A stretch of 24,240 nucleotides of DNA from JBEEPE01 sp041191265 (GTDB lineage Bacteria; Verrucomicrobiota; Verrucomicrobiia; Chthoniobacterales; Chthoniobacteraceae), in NCBI GenBank assembly GCA_041191265.1, contig JBEEPE010000241.1, positions 1 through 24,240 on the forward strand, read 5' to 3'. Of this stretch, positions 1-7,960 are shown one piece after another; position 1 is the first letter of the stretch, and each line of letters opens with the position of its first letter. A model generated the notes under the pieces. The model did no database searches, was not told the DNA's origin, and was given only the letters and a program-made list of their open reading frames with translations. The position numbers and the translations under genes were made by a program.

Positions 1-64
1 TGATGGCGATGAGCTCGGATTTGAAGAGGTCACCTTGAGCGGTTTGAGGGGCCTTTGGCAGCAT
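1..64 (-). CDS. Transposase N-terminus, IS5/IS1182-like (partial, runs off left edge)
   Basis: Reading the minus strand from an ATG at 64 gives 21 codons open to the window edge. The peptide contains QGDLFKSELIAI, which fits the DLF(K/R)xxLxxI signature near the start of many IS5-family (IS1182/DUF772-type) transposases. These are DDE enzymes that cut and rejoin insertion-sequence ends. Only the extreme N-terminus is present, so no catalytic residue can be checked. A GGGAAAC stretch lies just upstream of the ATG as a weak ribosome site. Base composition over the first 170 bases lacks the strong G/T skew of the neighbouring genes, which supports acquired DNA. The family call rests on one short motif; a chance match remains possible. 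Confidence 0.5.
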   Translation of the reverse strand, partial: MLPKAPQTAQGDLFKSELIAI

Positions 65-176
65 GCTGTTTCCCAGATTTTTGGGGATTTCGCCCCCAAT
101 CCCGAGCAAAAGGCATGCCAACACGCCACGCTATAACATTGCCCCTCAATGCTTTGCTGATTTATTCAGGGCCGAC
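1..176. mobile_element. Probable insertion-sequence end (right boundary uncertain)
   Basis: The segment carries the transposase-like start, mixed base composition, and a hairpin upstream of the transposase ATG (TTGGGG 81-86 pairing with CCCCAA 94-99). The skewed host composition resumes around 165-185. I could not identify the terminal inverted repeat because the other end lies outside the window, so the boundary is a guess. Confidence 0.3.
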
Positions 177-182
177 TGAAAT
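154..182 (+). promoter_or_regulatory. Weak sigma70-like promoter candidate before the PBP gene
   Basis: TTGCTG at 154-159 and TGAAAT at 177-182 are separated by 17 bases and sit 20 bases before the ATG at 203. Matches to consensus are only 3/6 and 4/6. If real, the promoter would lie at the edge of the putative insertion sequence and could be element-derived. Confidence 0.2.
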
Positions 183-202
183 AGGGTTGGAAATTCGGGG
201 CG

Positions 203-2788
203 ATGGCGCGTGAGATGGGCGTGATGCAGAAGGGGGGTAACACGATTGGCTCTGGGAACCGGCGTAAGGGCGGGGGGTTCCTGCGTTTTCTGCGTTGGGT
301 GGCGCTGCTGTTTTTCTTGGTGTTGTTAGCGGCGGGAGGGGTGGTTTGGTGGTACAAGATTGAGTGGGAGGGGAAGGCGCGGGCGTTGGATTATGACCGG
401 TTGCGGGAGATGGAATCGGCCAGCGTGATTTTTGATCGGAACGGGGATGAGGTGGCGCGGCTGTTTATTTTCAACCGAGAGGTGGTTCCGTTGAAGGAGT
501 TGTCGCCGTTTTTATTGAAGGCAGTGGTGGCGAAGGAGGACGCGCGGTTTTACCAGCATCGCGGGGTGGATTTGCGAGGGGTGATGCGGGCGGCGCAAAA
601 GAATTTTGTGTCTGGGGCGAAGAAGGAGGGGGCGAGCACGATTACGCAGCAGTTGGCTCGGAACACGTTTCGTGAGGAGTTGCCACCGGAGGAGCGGACG
701 ATTCGGCGGAAGCTGTTGGAGATGTTTGTGGCGTGGGAGATTGAGCGTCGGTTTAACAAGGACGAGATTCTCGAGTTGTATTTGAACCGGATTTTGTTTG
801 GGAGCGGGCTTTGGGGGGCGGAATCGGCGTCGCAGGCGTATTTTGGGAAGACGGCGCGCGAGTTGAGTTTGGAGGAGGCCGCGATGATGGCGGGGTTGAT
901 TCGGAGTCCGGGCCGCTTTTCGCCGTGGTCTGACCGGCAGCGGAGTACGCAGGAGCGGAATTACGTTTTGTTGAGGATGCGCGAGTTGGGGATGATTGGT
1001 GAGGCGGAGTATGTGGGAGCGCGTGAGCGGGATGTGGTGGTGAAGAATCGGAAGACGGCGCGGCGCGACAGTTATGCTGCGGACATGGTGGCGGCGCAGA
1101 TGCGCAAGTTGTTTGGGACGGAGAGTGCGTTGAGTGATGGGTACCGGATTCATACGACGCTGGATTTGCGGTTGCAGCGGGCTGCGGAGAAGGCGATGGC
1201 GGAGCAGTTGACGGTGATGGAGAGTCGGGCGGGTTACGCGCATCCGACGTATTCGGCGTTTGAGGCGGCGTTTAAGAAGTCGCGTCAGCGTACGGATGAG
1301 GAGGGAAAGAAACCGGTGGAACCTGATTATTTGCAGGGGACGTTTGTGATGTTGGACAATCGGACGGGGGCGATTCGGGCGATTGCGGGGGGGCGTGATG
1401 CGGCGCACAGCGAGTTTAACCGGGTGCTTTCGTCGAAACGACAGGCGGCGGGGGTGTTTACACCGCTGGTGTTTGCGACGGGGTACTCGCATGGGTTGAA
1501 TCCGAACTGGGTGGTGCAGGATGCGCCGATGGACAATCGGCAGGTGATGATTGGGGGGACGATGGGGTTGTTGGGTGAGTGGGGGGTGGAGCGGATGGAC
1601 AACGGGTGGGAGGGCGGGTTGAGCGCGCATTCGGTGTTGGTGAAGGGGAAAAATGCGGCTGCGGTTCGGTTTGGGATGGGGATTGGGGAAGATTTGAATC
1701 AGGCGTTGGAGCGGGTTCGGGCGAAGGCGGCGGAGTTTGGGGTGCGCAGTTCTCTGCGGAACTATTCATCGACCTTTTTGGGGGCGAGCGAGGTGACGGC
1801 GATGGAGATGGCGTTGGCTTACACGGTATTTCCGAACGGAGGCGAGCGGCCTGACGCGCCGTTTTTGGTGGATCGGATTGAGGATCGGAAGGGGCGTCAG
1901 CTCTACAAGTTTGTGCAATCTCGGCAACCGGTTCTTTCGGGTGGGGTTTCGTATCAGGTGCACCGCTCGTTGCGGGATGTTTTGACGAAGGGAACGGGGG
2001 TGGATGCGACGGCTTCGCTTGGATTGAAGCCGATGGAGGCGGGGGGAAAATCGGGAACGGCGTACGATTCAACGGACCTATGGTTTGCGGGGTACAACAG
2101 CGAGGTGACCTGCGTTGTTTGGTCGGGGTTCGACCGGCAACGTCGCTCGATTGGGGAGAATGTCTTCAGTCGGTCGGTGGTTTTGCCGGTGTGGGTTTCG
2201 ATGATGAATGCGGCGGCGGAGGTGTTTCCACCGAGAGCGATTCAGGATCCGGGTGGTTGGGAGCGTCACGGGGTGTGTTCGAAGTCGGGGATGATGCCGA
2301 CGCCGTTGTGTCACGAGACGGTGGTGGTGGGCGATGCGGAGGAGAAGCGGATGACGGTGGTGGAGGAGTGGTTGGCGCCTGGGCAGAAACCTCGGGATCC
2401 GTGTGAGTTTCACGGGGGAGCGCGGGCGCGTGCGGCGCGCGGGCGCGGAGGGGAAACGGGCGTGGTGCGTGCGACGGCGGTGGGGGTTGGGGATACGACT
2501 GGGGTGGAGGCGGTGAAGTTGTTGGGGGTCACGGTGGAGGGGGAGGATCCGTTTCGGGCGTATCAAGCGGTGGAGATGGCGTTGGCGATTCGCGCTTGGA
2601 AGGATTCGGGGCTGAATGCGCCGGTGCGGAACACGACGCAGGCTCCGGAGGGGGCGCCCGGTGGGGAGGCCCCGGTGAAGACTGCGCCGGTGGTTGTGCC
2701 GAAGGCGGTTCGCGTGAATCCGGTGGCGGGAGAGGGTGCGGTGAAAGAGGCGGGCGGTGTGAAACCGGTGCCGAAACTGGACTTTTAG
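203..2788 (+). CDS. Class A penicillin-binding protein, GT51 intact, transpeptidase degenerate
   Basis: This is a bifunctional-type peptidoglycan synthase of 861 residues anchored by one N-terminal helix (about residues 27-50). The GT51 glycosyltransferase domain, which polymerises lipid II into glycan strands outside the membrane, has all its motifs: EDxRFxxHxG with Glu112, GASTITQQLARN, RKLLE and KDEILELYLN. The transpeptidase domain (about 350-700) is recognisable, but the usual RQPGSSFKP block reads RQAAGVFTP at 413-421. The catalytic Ser is therefore Gly417 and the motif Lys is Thr420. The SxN motif reads GKN, while the KTG equivalent is an intact KSGT at 616-619. It probably makes glycan but does not cross-link. 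A Gly/Pro/Val-rich tail follows from about residue 750. The ATG at 203 precedes the basic stretch and helix; in-frame ATGs at 215 and 224 are alternatives. The tlyA-type gene follows closely. Confidence 0.93.
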   Translation: MAREMGVMQKGGNTIGSGNRRKGGGFLRFLRWVALLFFLVLLAAGGVVWWYKIEWEGKARALDYDRLREMESASVIFDRNGDEVARLFIFNREVVPLKELSPFLLKAVVAKEDARFYQHRGVDLRGVMRAAQKNFVSGAKKEGASTITQQLARNTFREELPPEERTIRRKLLEMFVAWEIERRFNKDEILELYLNRILFGSGLWGAESASQAYFGKTARELSLEEAAMMAGLIRSPGRFSPWSDRQRSTQERNYVLLRMRELGMIGEAEYVGARERDVVVKNRKTARRDSYAADMVAAQMRKLFGTESALSDGYRIHTTLDLRLQRAAEKAMAEQLTVMESRAGYAHPTYSAFEAAFKKSRQRTDEEGKKPVEPDYLQGTFVMLDNRTGAIRAIAGGRDAAHSEFNRVLSSKRQAAGVFTPLVFATGYSHGLNPNWVVQDAPMDNRQVMIGGTMGLLGEWGVERMDNGWEGGLSAHSVLVKGKNAAAVRFGMGIGEDLNQALERVRAKAAEFGVRSSLRNYSSTFLGASEVTAMEMALAYTVFPNGGERPDAPFLVDRIEDRKGRQLYKFVQSRQPVLSGGVSYQVHRSLRDVLTKGTGVDATASLGLKPMEAGGKSGTAYDSTDLWFAGYNSEVTCVVWSGFDRQRRSIGENVFSRSVVLPVWVSMMNAAAEVFPPRAIQDPGGWERHGVCSKSGMMPTPLCHETVVVGDAEEKRMTVVEEWLAPGQKPRDPCEFHGGARARAARGRGGETGVVRATAVGVGDTTGVEAVKLLGVTVEGEDPFRAYQAVEMALAIRAWKDSGLNAPVRNTTQAPEGAPGGEAPVKTAPVVVPKAVRVNPVAGEGAVKEAGGVKPVPKLDF

Positions 2789-2800
2789 GCGTTTTGGGTG

Positions 2801-3547
2801 ATGGCGATTCGAGTACGCAAGGAGCGGTTGGATGTTTTGTTGGTGCGCCGAGGCTTGTTTGAGAGTCGCGAACGTGCGCAGCGTGCGGTGATGGCGGGGG
2901 ATGTGACGGTCGCGGGACAGGTTGCGTTAAAGTGCGGGACAAGTTTTGCGGAGGACGTGGTGGTGGAGGTGAGGGCTCCGGCGAAATACGTTGGGCGTGG
3001 CGGTTTTAAGCTGGAGGGGGCGTTGGATGGGTTTGGGGTGAATCCTGAGGGGTGGACCTGTTTAGATATTGGGGCTTCGACGGGCGGGTTTACGGATTGT
3101 TTGCTTCAGCGGGGAGCGGTGCGTGTTTACGCGGTGGATGTGGGGCATTCGCAGTTGGATTGGCGGATTCGTTCGCATCCGAGAGTGGTGGTGAAGGAGC
3201 ATCTGAACGCGCGGCATTTGAGTGCCGAGGACGTGCCTGAGTTGGTGGATCTCGTGGTGATTGATGTGTCGTTCATTTCACTGACGCTCATTCTTGGACC
3301 GGCGTTTGAGCGGGTGCGGGCGGGCGGGTTGGTGATTCCGCTGATCAAGCCGCAGTTTGAGTTGCGTCGGGAGGATGTGGCGCGCGGCGGGGTCGTGCGA
3401 GATCCGGCGCTTCATGCCAGCGCGGTCGAACGGGTGCGGACGTTTGTGGCGGGGATTTCGGGCGTGGGTTGGGAGGGGGAGATGGTTTCGCCCATTACGG
3501 GGGGCGACGGGAATGTGGAGTTTCTTGCGCTTTTGCGGAAGGGATGA
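2801..3547 (+). CDS. tlyA: TlyA-family 16S/23S rRNA 2'-O-methyltransferase
   Basis: The protein has about 248 residues and the two-part TlyA layout. An N-terminal S4 RNA-binding domain (about residues 3-60, including KERLDVLLVRRGLFESRERA) is followed by an FtsJ-type Rossmann methyltransferase. The SAM-binding loop DIGASTGGFTD sits at about residues 89-99; the acidic strand AVDVGHSQLDWR, the VIDVSFIS strand and the KPQFE motif follow in order. Characterised TlyA enzymes methylate cytidine riboses in rRNA; older annotations call them haemolysins. The gene starts 12 bases after the PBP stop. A GTG at 2798 abuts the ATG at 2801, so either may be used. No strong ribosome site is visible, which suits coupling to the upstream gene. 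Confidence 0.93.
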   Translation: MAIRVRKERLDVLLVRRGLFESRERAQRAVMAGDVTVAGQVALKCGTSFAEDVVVEVRAPAKYVGRGGFKLEGALDGFGVNPEGWTCLDIGASTGGFTDCLLQRGAVRVYAVDVGHSQLDWRIRSHPRVVVKEHLNARHLSAEDVPELVDLVVIDVSFISLTLILGPAFERVRAGGLVIPLIKPQFELRREDVARGGVVRDPALHASAVERVRTFVAGISGVGWEGEMVSPITGGDGNVEFLALLRKG

Positions 3548-3586
3548 GCGTTGAGATAGGCGTTGGTTGCCTTAGGATGGAATCCT

Positions 3587-4066
3587 ATGAAGCAAAACGT
3601 CCCGATTCGCATTCGCGCGGTGGTGGGTATCAACTCAGGGCACGCGATGTTTTTGGAGGCGCCGGAGAAGGTGTTCGTGATCTATGTGGACGATCACATG
3701 GGGCGTGTCTTGGGGGATTTTATGGAAGAGCGAAAACACCCTCGACCGCTCACCCATGATCTTTTCCACCATACGCTTTTGGGGTTCGGTGTCTCGCTCC
3801 GGAGCGTGGTGATTCACGATGTGCGCGGGGAGACGTTTTATGCGCGGGTGGTTTTCCGGGGCCAGAACGAGGTTTTGGGAACGGAGAAGGTGGTGGAGGT
3901 GGATGCGCGTCCGAGTGATGCGCTGGCGCTCGCGTTGCGCTGCAAGTGTCCGATGCTGGTGGCGCAGCGGGTGTTGGATGAGGTGGAAGATCGGACGGAT
4001 GCGATCGAGCAGTACGAGCGAGAGATGCGCGAGCGCGAGGCTGGGGACGTGGATCTCGATGCGTAG
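3587..4066 (+). CDS. Bifunctional nuclease (BFN/DUF151) domain protein
   Basis: The 159-residue product contains the DUF151 domain over most of its length, with the typical block of acidic and hydrophobic strands and the family hallmark DARPSDALALALR followed by CPMLVAQRVLDE. Plant and bacterial members have been described as nucleases acting on RNA and DNA; the exact role here is not known. The ATG at 3587 is preferred because AGGATGG lies at a suitable distance upstream. A TTG at 3563 would add eight residues and lacks such a site. The gene starts 39 bases after the tlyA-type stop and is probably the last gene of that run, because the next gene converges from the other strand. The C-terminal tail is acidic (DAIEQYEREMREREAGDVDL). 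Confidence 0.88.
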   Translation: MKQNVPIRIRAVVGINSGHAMFLEAPEKVFVIYVDDHMGRVLGDFMEERKHPRPLTHDLFHHTLLGFGVSLRSVVIHDVRGETFYARVVFRGQNEVLGTEKVVEVDARPSDALALALRCKCPMLVAQRVLDEVEDRTDAIEQYEREMREREAGDVDLDA

Positions 4067-4080
4067 TGGGTCTGGGCCTG

Positions 4081-4107
4081 ATGGGGCGTATGGGGCGTAT
4101 GGGTCCT
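4081..4107. repeat. 9-bp direct tandem repeat in a convergent gap
   Basis: Two perfect copies of ATGGGGCGT (4081-4089, 4090-4098) are followed by a degenerate third, ATGGGTCCT. They lie in the 53-base gap between the convergent BFN and DUF218 genes. No hairpin terminator is visible in this gap. Confidence 0.7.
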
Positions 4108-4119
4108 ATAGATAGCAGG

Positions 4120-4794
4120 TTATGATTTTGCTTCTGGAGGGGGGTAGACGGTTTCCGAGAAGGCTTTGAGTCGGGAGGGGATTTCTCGAAGGCGCGTTTT
4201 GATTGAGAGGCGTAGGGGGACGGGTGTGCCGGTAAATCCGCGGGCTCTGATTCCGAAATGGCGTGCGAGGAAAAGGCAGCGCGGTTGGTGGAAATCGTCG
4301 GTGACGGTGATGATTTCTTTGAGATGGAAGGTTTCCCGCGCGTTGCGGAGGGAGAGCAAAGTCCGGGTGCCCTCGTTATCGGCTTCCATGGTGTTTGCTG
4401 GCACGCCTCGTTTCAAGAGGGCCTCTCGCATCGCGAGGGGTTCATTGTACTCGGGGCGTCGTCGATCACCGCTGAGGATGATGCGACCGGCTTTGCCCGC
4501 GTGATAGAGCGTTGCTGCGGCATCCATTCTGCCTTCGAAGAAGGGGTTGGGTTGGTGGTTGCGTTGTTTTGGGGAGGTGCCGAGGACGAGGAGGGTGGAG
4601 TTGGCTGGGATTTCGTTCGCTTTGCAGGTGGTACGTCCGACGGCGCCGAGGAGGATCCAGACGTTTGTGGCGGCGAGTGGTGCGGCGGGGACGGCGACGA
4701 GGAGGAGGATTGCTAAACGTAGGCGCGCACGGAGTGGCTTGCGCGGCGGGGGCGCTGGGGTGACGGGGTCGCTGATGGACGCGGCGGACGGCAT
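4120..4794 (-). CDS. SanA/YdcF-like DUF218 membrane protein
   Basis: The product has 224 residues: a Pro/Ala-rich basic N-terminus, one membrane helix (about residues 24-46, LRLAILLLVAVPAAPLAATN) and a DUF218 domain. Visible family features are the LLVLGTSP strand, a conserved Arg in FEGRMDAAATLY, the ILSGDRR loop, the E/N-x-GTRTLLSLRNA helix and VTDDFHQPRCLFLARHFG. SanA homologues are inner-membrane proteins linked to envelope barrier function and vancomycin exclusion in Enterobacteriaceae; the biochemical activity is unsettled. It starts 21 bases after the pyrophosphatase stop on the same strand, so the two are probably cotranscribed. Its coding strand is C-rich, unlike the plus-strand genes. 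Confidence 0.88.
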   Translation of the reverse strand: MPSAASISDPVTPAPPPRKPLRARLRLAILLLVAVPAAPLAATNVWILLGAVGRTTCKANEIPANSTLLVLGTSPKQRNHQPNPFFEGRMDAAATLYHAGKAGRIILSGDRRRPEYNEPLAMREALLKRGVPANTMEADNEGTRTLLSLRNARETFHLKEIITVTDDFHQPRCLFLARHFGIRARGFTGTPVPLRLSIKTRLREIPSRLKAFSETVYPPPEAKS

Positions 4795-4815
4795 GAGATT
4801 CCCGTGGGAGCGACG

Positions 4816-6462
4816 TTATTGCATGCGATTCACGCAACGGAGCAGGTAGGGGAGGAGCTGTTTTTTTCGGGAAACAACTCCCGCGAGCTCCCAGATGAAG
4901 GGAGCAGTTTCTGGATAGTCCACGGTTTTGAGGAAGCGAGATTCGCCTCGGACGAGGAGGAGGGATGTTTGCTCGTTGATGTCGGTGACGAGGAGTGAAG
5001 CGAAAAGAAGGTTTTGTTGGAGGCGTCGGGCTTCCAAGGCTTCGAGGAGGCTTTCTCGTTTTCCTGCGAAGTGGGCGAAGGACAGCTCTTCGATTTGGGC
5101 GACGGCGAAGCGTTCCCCGTTCTCTTCGTAGACTTTGGAGTCGGCGTTAATGGCTTGGTCCGCCGACATGGTGAGTAGCGGGGAGCCGACGGAGAAGATA
5201 TCGGCCGCGAGTTGTGCGGGATCGAGCCCGGTGATTCCGGCTAGCGTGGAGAGGACGGTTCGGTCGGTGGGCGTGGCGGTGGGCGAGGTGAGGTTGAGCG
5301 TGTCTGAGATGAGCCCCGCCATGAGGAGCCCTGCGATGGGTTTTGGGATGGGGATGCCCGCGTTTTGGAAGCATTGGGCCACGATGGTGCTGGTGGAACC
5401 CACGGTGGTGTTGAAGAAGTGGATCGGGGTGTGACTGGAGAAACCGCCGAGCTTGTGGTGGTCGATGACTTCGACGATGGGGACGCGGTCAGCGCCTTTG
5501 ACGGCCTGAGTCAACTCGTTGTGGTCGACGAGGATGAGTTGACGCTGGATGGGTTTGATGAAGTCGGACTTCGAGAGGATGCCGGCGAGGATGCCGTTGT
5601 CGTCGAGGACGGGGAACACGAAGCCTGCGCTTTCGGCAGCGATTTCGCGGGCTTCGTCGAGCGGGGTGTCGATGTGAAAGCTGGTGAAGTCGCGGAGGAC
5701 CATTTGTTCGACGCGGACGGCGCCACGGGCGAGGAGCACGGAGGTCGCGGTGTCGTGGGGCGAACTGATCATGGTGACGTTCGCGGTCCGTGCGGCTGCG
5801 CGGATTTCTTCGCTGATGGAATGGCCTCCGGTTACGACGATGGCGTGAACACGTTCGCGGATGGCGATTTCCTGAATGTGCGGGCGGTCGCCGACGAAGA
5901 GAACGACGAGTTTGTCTTTGTAGCGTTGGAGGCGTGGAACGAAGGAGTCTTGGGCCATGGCCCCGACCATGAGGAGTTGTTCGACGGGTTCTGAGCTGAG
6001 GGAGCCGGTGACGAGCGAGCCGCCGAAGGTCGTGACGATGTCCGCGAGCGAGGCGGTGACGATGCGCGCGGAGGCGGCTTCATCGCGGGAGGGGAAAAGG
6101 TGGCTGGTGATTTTGAAGGCGCTGAGGAGGCCGAGGCAGCGGTGTTCGGCATCGGTGACGGGGAGTCCTCGGAGGCCTTTATTGTCGATGAGTTGGATGG
6201 CGTCGTAGACGGGAGAGTCGGCGCGAACGGAGAGGACTTTTGCCTGCATGACGTCGCGGACCTTGGGGCTCACGTCGGTGAATAAGGTGGGGGCTTCGAC
6301 GTTGAAGAGGCGGAGGACGAAATCGATGCGTTCGTTGGTGTTTCCGGTTCGGCCGGCGACGACGTCGGGCACTCCGGAGAGGCGCTTGAACTCGGCGTAG
6401 GCGAGGGCTGCGCAGATGGAGTCCATGTCCGGATTTTTGTGACCGATAACGATCGTGAGCAT
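4816..6462 (-). CDS. ppaC: CBS-containing manganese-dependent inorganic pyrophosphatase (family II)
   Basis: This 548-residue protein is a DHH-superfamily pyrophosphatase that hydrolyses PPi to phosphate in the cytoplasm using Mn2+ or Co2+. The N-terminal metal motif GHKNPDMDS (His8, Asp12, Asp14) is followed by an inserted regulatory region. That region has a CBS motif from about 67, a DRTGG-like section (about 130-240) and a second CBS motif to about 310. The DHH part then resumes with VDHNE, VIDHH and ISDTLNLTSPTATPTDR. The DHHA2 domain ends with the substrate-binding SRKKQLLPYL. CBS-type enzymes of this family are controlled by adenine nucleotides, and DRTGG-bearing ones also by diadenosine polyphosphates. 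The ATG at 6462 directly precedes the first motif, so no earlier start is likely. The bases before it are pyrimidine-rich with no Shine-Dalgarno sequence. Confidence 0.95.
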   Translation of the reverse strand: MLTIVIGHKNPDMDSICAALAYAEFKRLSGVPDVVAGRTGNTNERIDFVLRLFNVEAPTLFTDVSPKVRDVMQAKVLSVRADSPVYDAIQLIDNKGLRGLPVTDAEHRCLGLLSAFKITSHLFPSRDEAASARIVTASLADIVTTFGGSLVTGSLSSEPVEQLLMVGAMAQDSFVPRLQRYKDKLVVLFVGDRPHIQEIAIRERVHAIVVTGGHSISEEIRAAARTANVTMISSPHDTATSVLLARGAVRVEQMVLRDFTSFHIDTPLDEAREIAAESAGFVFPVLDDNGILAGILSKSDFIKPIQRQLILVDHNELTQAVKGADRVPIVEVIDHHKLGGFSSHTPIHFFNTTVGSTSTIVAQCFQNAGIPIPKPIAGLLMAGLISDTLNLTSPTATPTDRTVLSTLAGITGLDPAQLAADIFSVGSPLLTMSADQAINADSKVYEENGERFAVAQIEELSFAHFAGKRESLLEALEARRLQQNLLFASLLVTDINEQTSLLLVRGESRFLKTVDYPETAPFIWELAGVVSRKKQLLPYLLRCVNRMQ

Positions 6463-6605
6463 GGGAGGAGGCTACGGCTGGGGGGGTATTTTGGCGAGGA
6501 GGATGGGCGAGGGCGGGGGCGTGTTGTGTGGGATTTTGCGAGGATTTCGCGATGGCGTGAGGGGAGGGTTACTGGCAACGTGATGGGCTCAAATCGACTA
6601 CGGAC

Positions 6606-7844
6606 ATGGCATACTTGAACGACAACTATTTGAAGCTGAAGGCGGGCTACCTCTTTCCGGAGATTGCGCGGCGGGTGAAGGCGTTTTGCGATGGCAACCC
6701 TGAGGCGGCGAAGCGCCTGATTCGTTGTGGGATTGGCGATGTGACGGAGCCGTTGCCGGATGCGGTGCGTACGGCGATGCATGCGGCGGTGGATGAGTTG
6801 GGCAAGCGCGAGACGTTTCGTGGATATGGGCCTGAGCAGGGGTACGAGTTTTTGCGGTCGGCGATTGCGGCAAATGATTTTCGGGCGAAGGGGATTGAGG
6901 TGGCGGATGACGAGATTTTCGTATCGGACGGGAGTAAGTGCGATTGCGGCAATATTTTGGACATCTTGGGGAATCGCAATCGGATTGCGGTGATGGATCC
7001 GGTTTATCCGGTTTACGTGGATACGAATGTGATGGCGGGGCACACGGGGGATGCGTTGGAGGGGGGCGGGTATGAAGGGTTGGTTTATTTGCCTTGCACC
7101 GAGGCGAATGGGTTTGTGGCGGACGTACCGACGGAGGCGGTGGATTTGGTGTACTTGTGTTTCCCGAACAACCCGACGGGGTCGGTGGCGACGCGGGCGC
7201 AGTTAGAGGCTTGGGTGGCGTATGCGCTGCGGCACGGGGCGATTCTTTTGTTTGATGCGGCCTACGAGGCGTACATTTCGGATCCGTCGATTCCGCATTC
7301 GATTTATGAGATTCCTGGGGCGCGGGAGTGTGCGATTGAGTTCCGTTCGTTTTCGAAAAACGGTGGCTTTACGGGGACGCGGTGCGCTTACACGGTGGTA
7401 CCGAAGTCGTTGAAGGCGCGCACGGGTGCGGGCGAGTTGCATCCGTTGCATGGGTTGTGGAACCGGCGCATGAGCACGAAGTTCAACGGGGTGCCCTACA
7501 TTGTTCAGCGGGGTGCGGAAGCGTTGTACTCGGAGAGCGGGCGGGCGCAGGTGGCGGATTTGATCACGCATTACATGGGGAATGCTGCGGTGTTGCGCGA
7601 GGCGGCTCAGGGAGCTGGGTTGTCGGTTTGGGGTGGGGTGAACGCGCCGTATTTGTGGGTTAAGACGCCGGCTGGGATGACTTCGTGGGAGATGTTTGAC
7701 CGGATGTTGGCGGAGGCTGCGGTGGTGATTACGCCGGGGAGCGGATTTGGTTCTGCGGGGGAAGGGTATTTCCGGATTAGTGCATTTAACTCGCGTGCGA
7801 ACGTGGAGGAGGTTGGGCGCCGGATTCGCGCGATTGCGTGGTGA
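6606..7844 (+). CDS. dapL: LL-diaminopimelate aminotransferase
   Basis: This fold-type I PLP enzyme of 412 residues converts tetrahydrodipicolinate directly to LL-diaminopimelate, the short lysine and peptidoglycan precursor route used by Chlamydiae, other PVC bacteria and plants. The start LNDNYLKLKAGYLFPEIARRV is diagnostic of DapL. Other family features are GIGDVTEPLP, YGPEQGYEFLR, DGSKCD (PLP phosphate loop), DPVYPVYVDTN, FPNNPTG and SFSKNGGFTGTR, where Lys251 should form the Schiff base. Length is normal for the family. The gene is divergent from the pyrophosphatase gene across a 143-base gap. I see no clear Shine-Dalgarno before the ATG (CTACGGAC). The gap to the next gene is 116 bases, so it may be transcribed alone. 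Confidence 0.97.
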   Translation: MAYLNDNYLKLKAGYLFPEIARRVKAFCDGNPEAAKRLIRCGIGDVTEPLPDAVRTAMHAAVDELGKRETFRGYGPEQGYEFLRSAIAANDFRAKGIEVADDEIFVSDGSKCDCGNILDILGNRNRIAVMDPVYPVYVDTNVMAGHTGDALEGGGYEGLVYLPCTEANGFVADVPTEAVDLVYLCFPNNPTGSVATRAQLEAWVAYALRHGAILLFDAAYEAYISDPSIPHSIYEIPGARECAIEFRSFSKNGGFTGTRCAYTVVPKSLKARTGAGELHPLHGLWNRRMSTKFNGVPYIVQRGAEALYSESGRAQVADLITHYMGNAAVLREAAQGAGLSVWGGVNAPYLWVKTPAGMTSWEMFDRMLAEAAVVITPGSGFGSAGEGYFRISAFNSRANVEEVGRRIRAIAW

Positions 7845-7960
7845 TTCGGTGCGGGAGTTGCGGTTAGCTGGGCTGGGTTGAGCGATTTGACGGAGTGCAG
7901 GTCGCTACTTGGTTCGAAGAACGTGACTGAAAGGACAGAGAAACGTCAGCAAACGGAGAC

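Noticed and set aside
7887..7892. TTGACG as a -35 box for the msrA run
   Set aside because: No acceptable -10 hexamer occurs 15-19 bases downstream.
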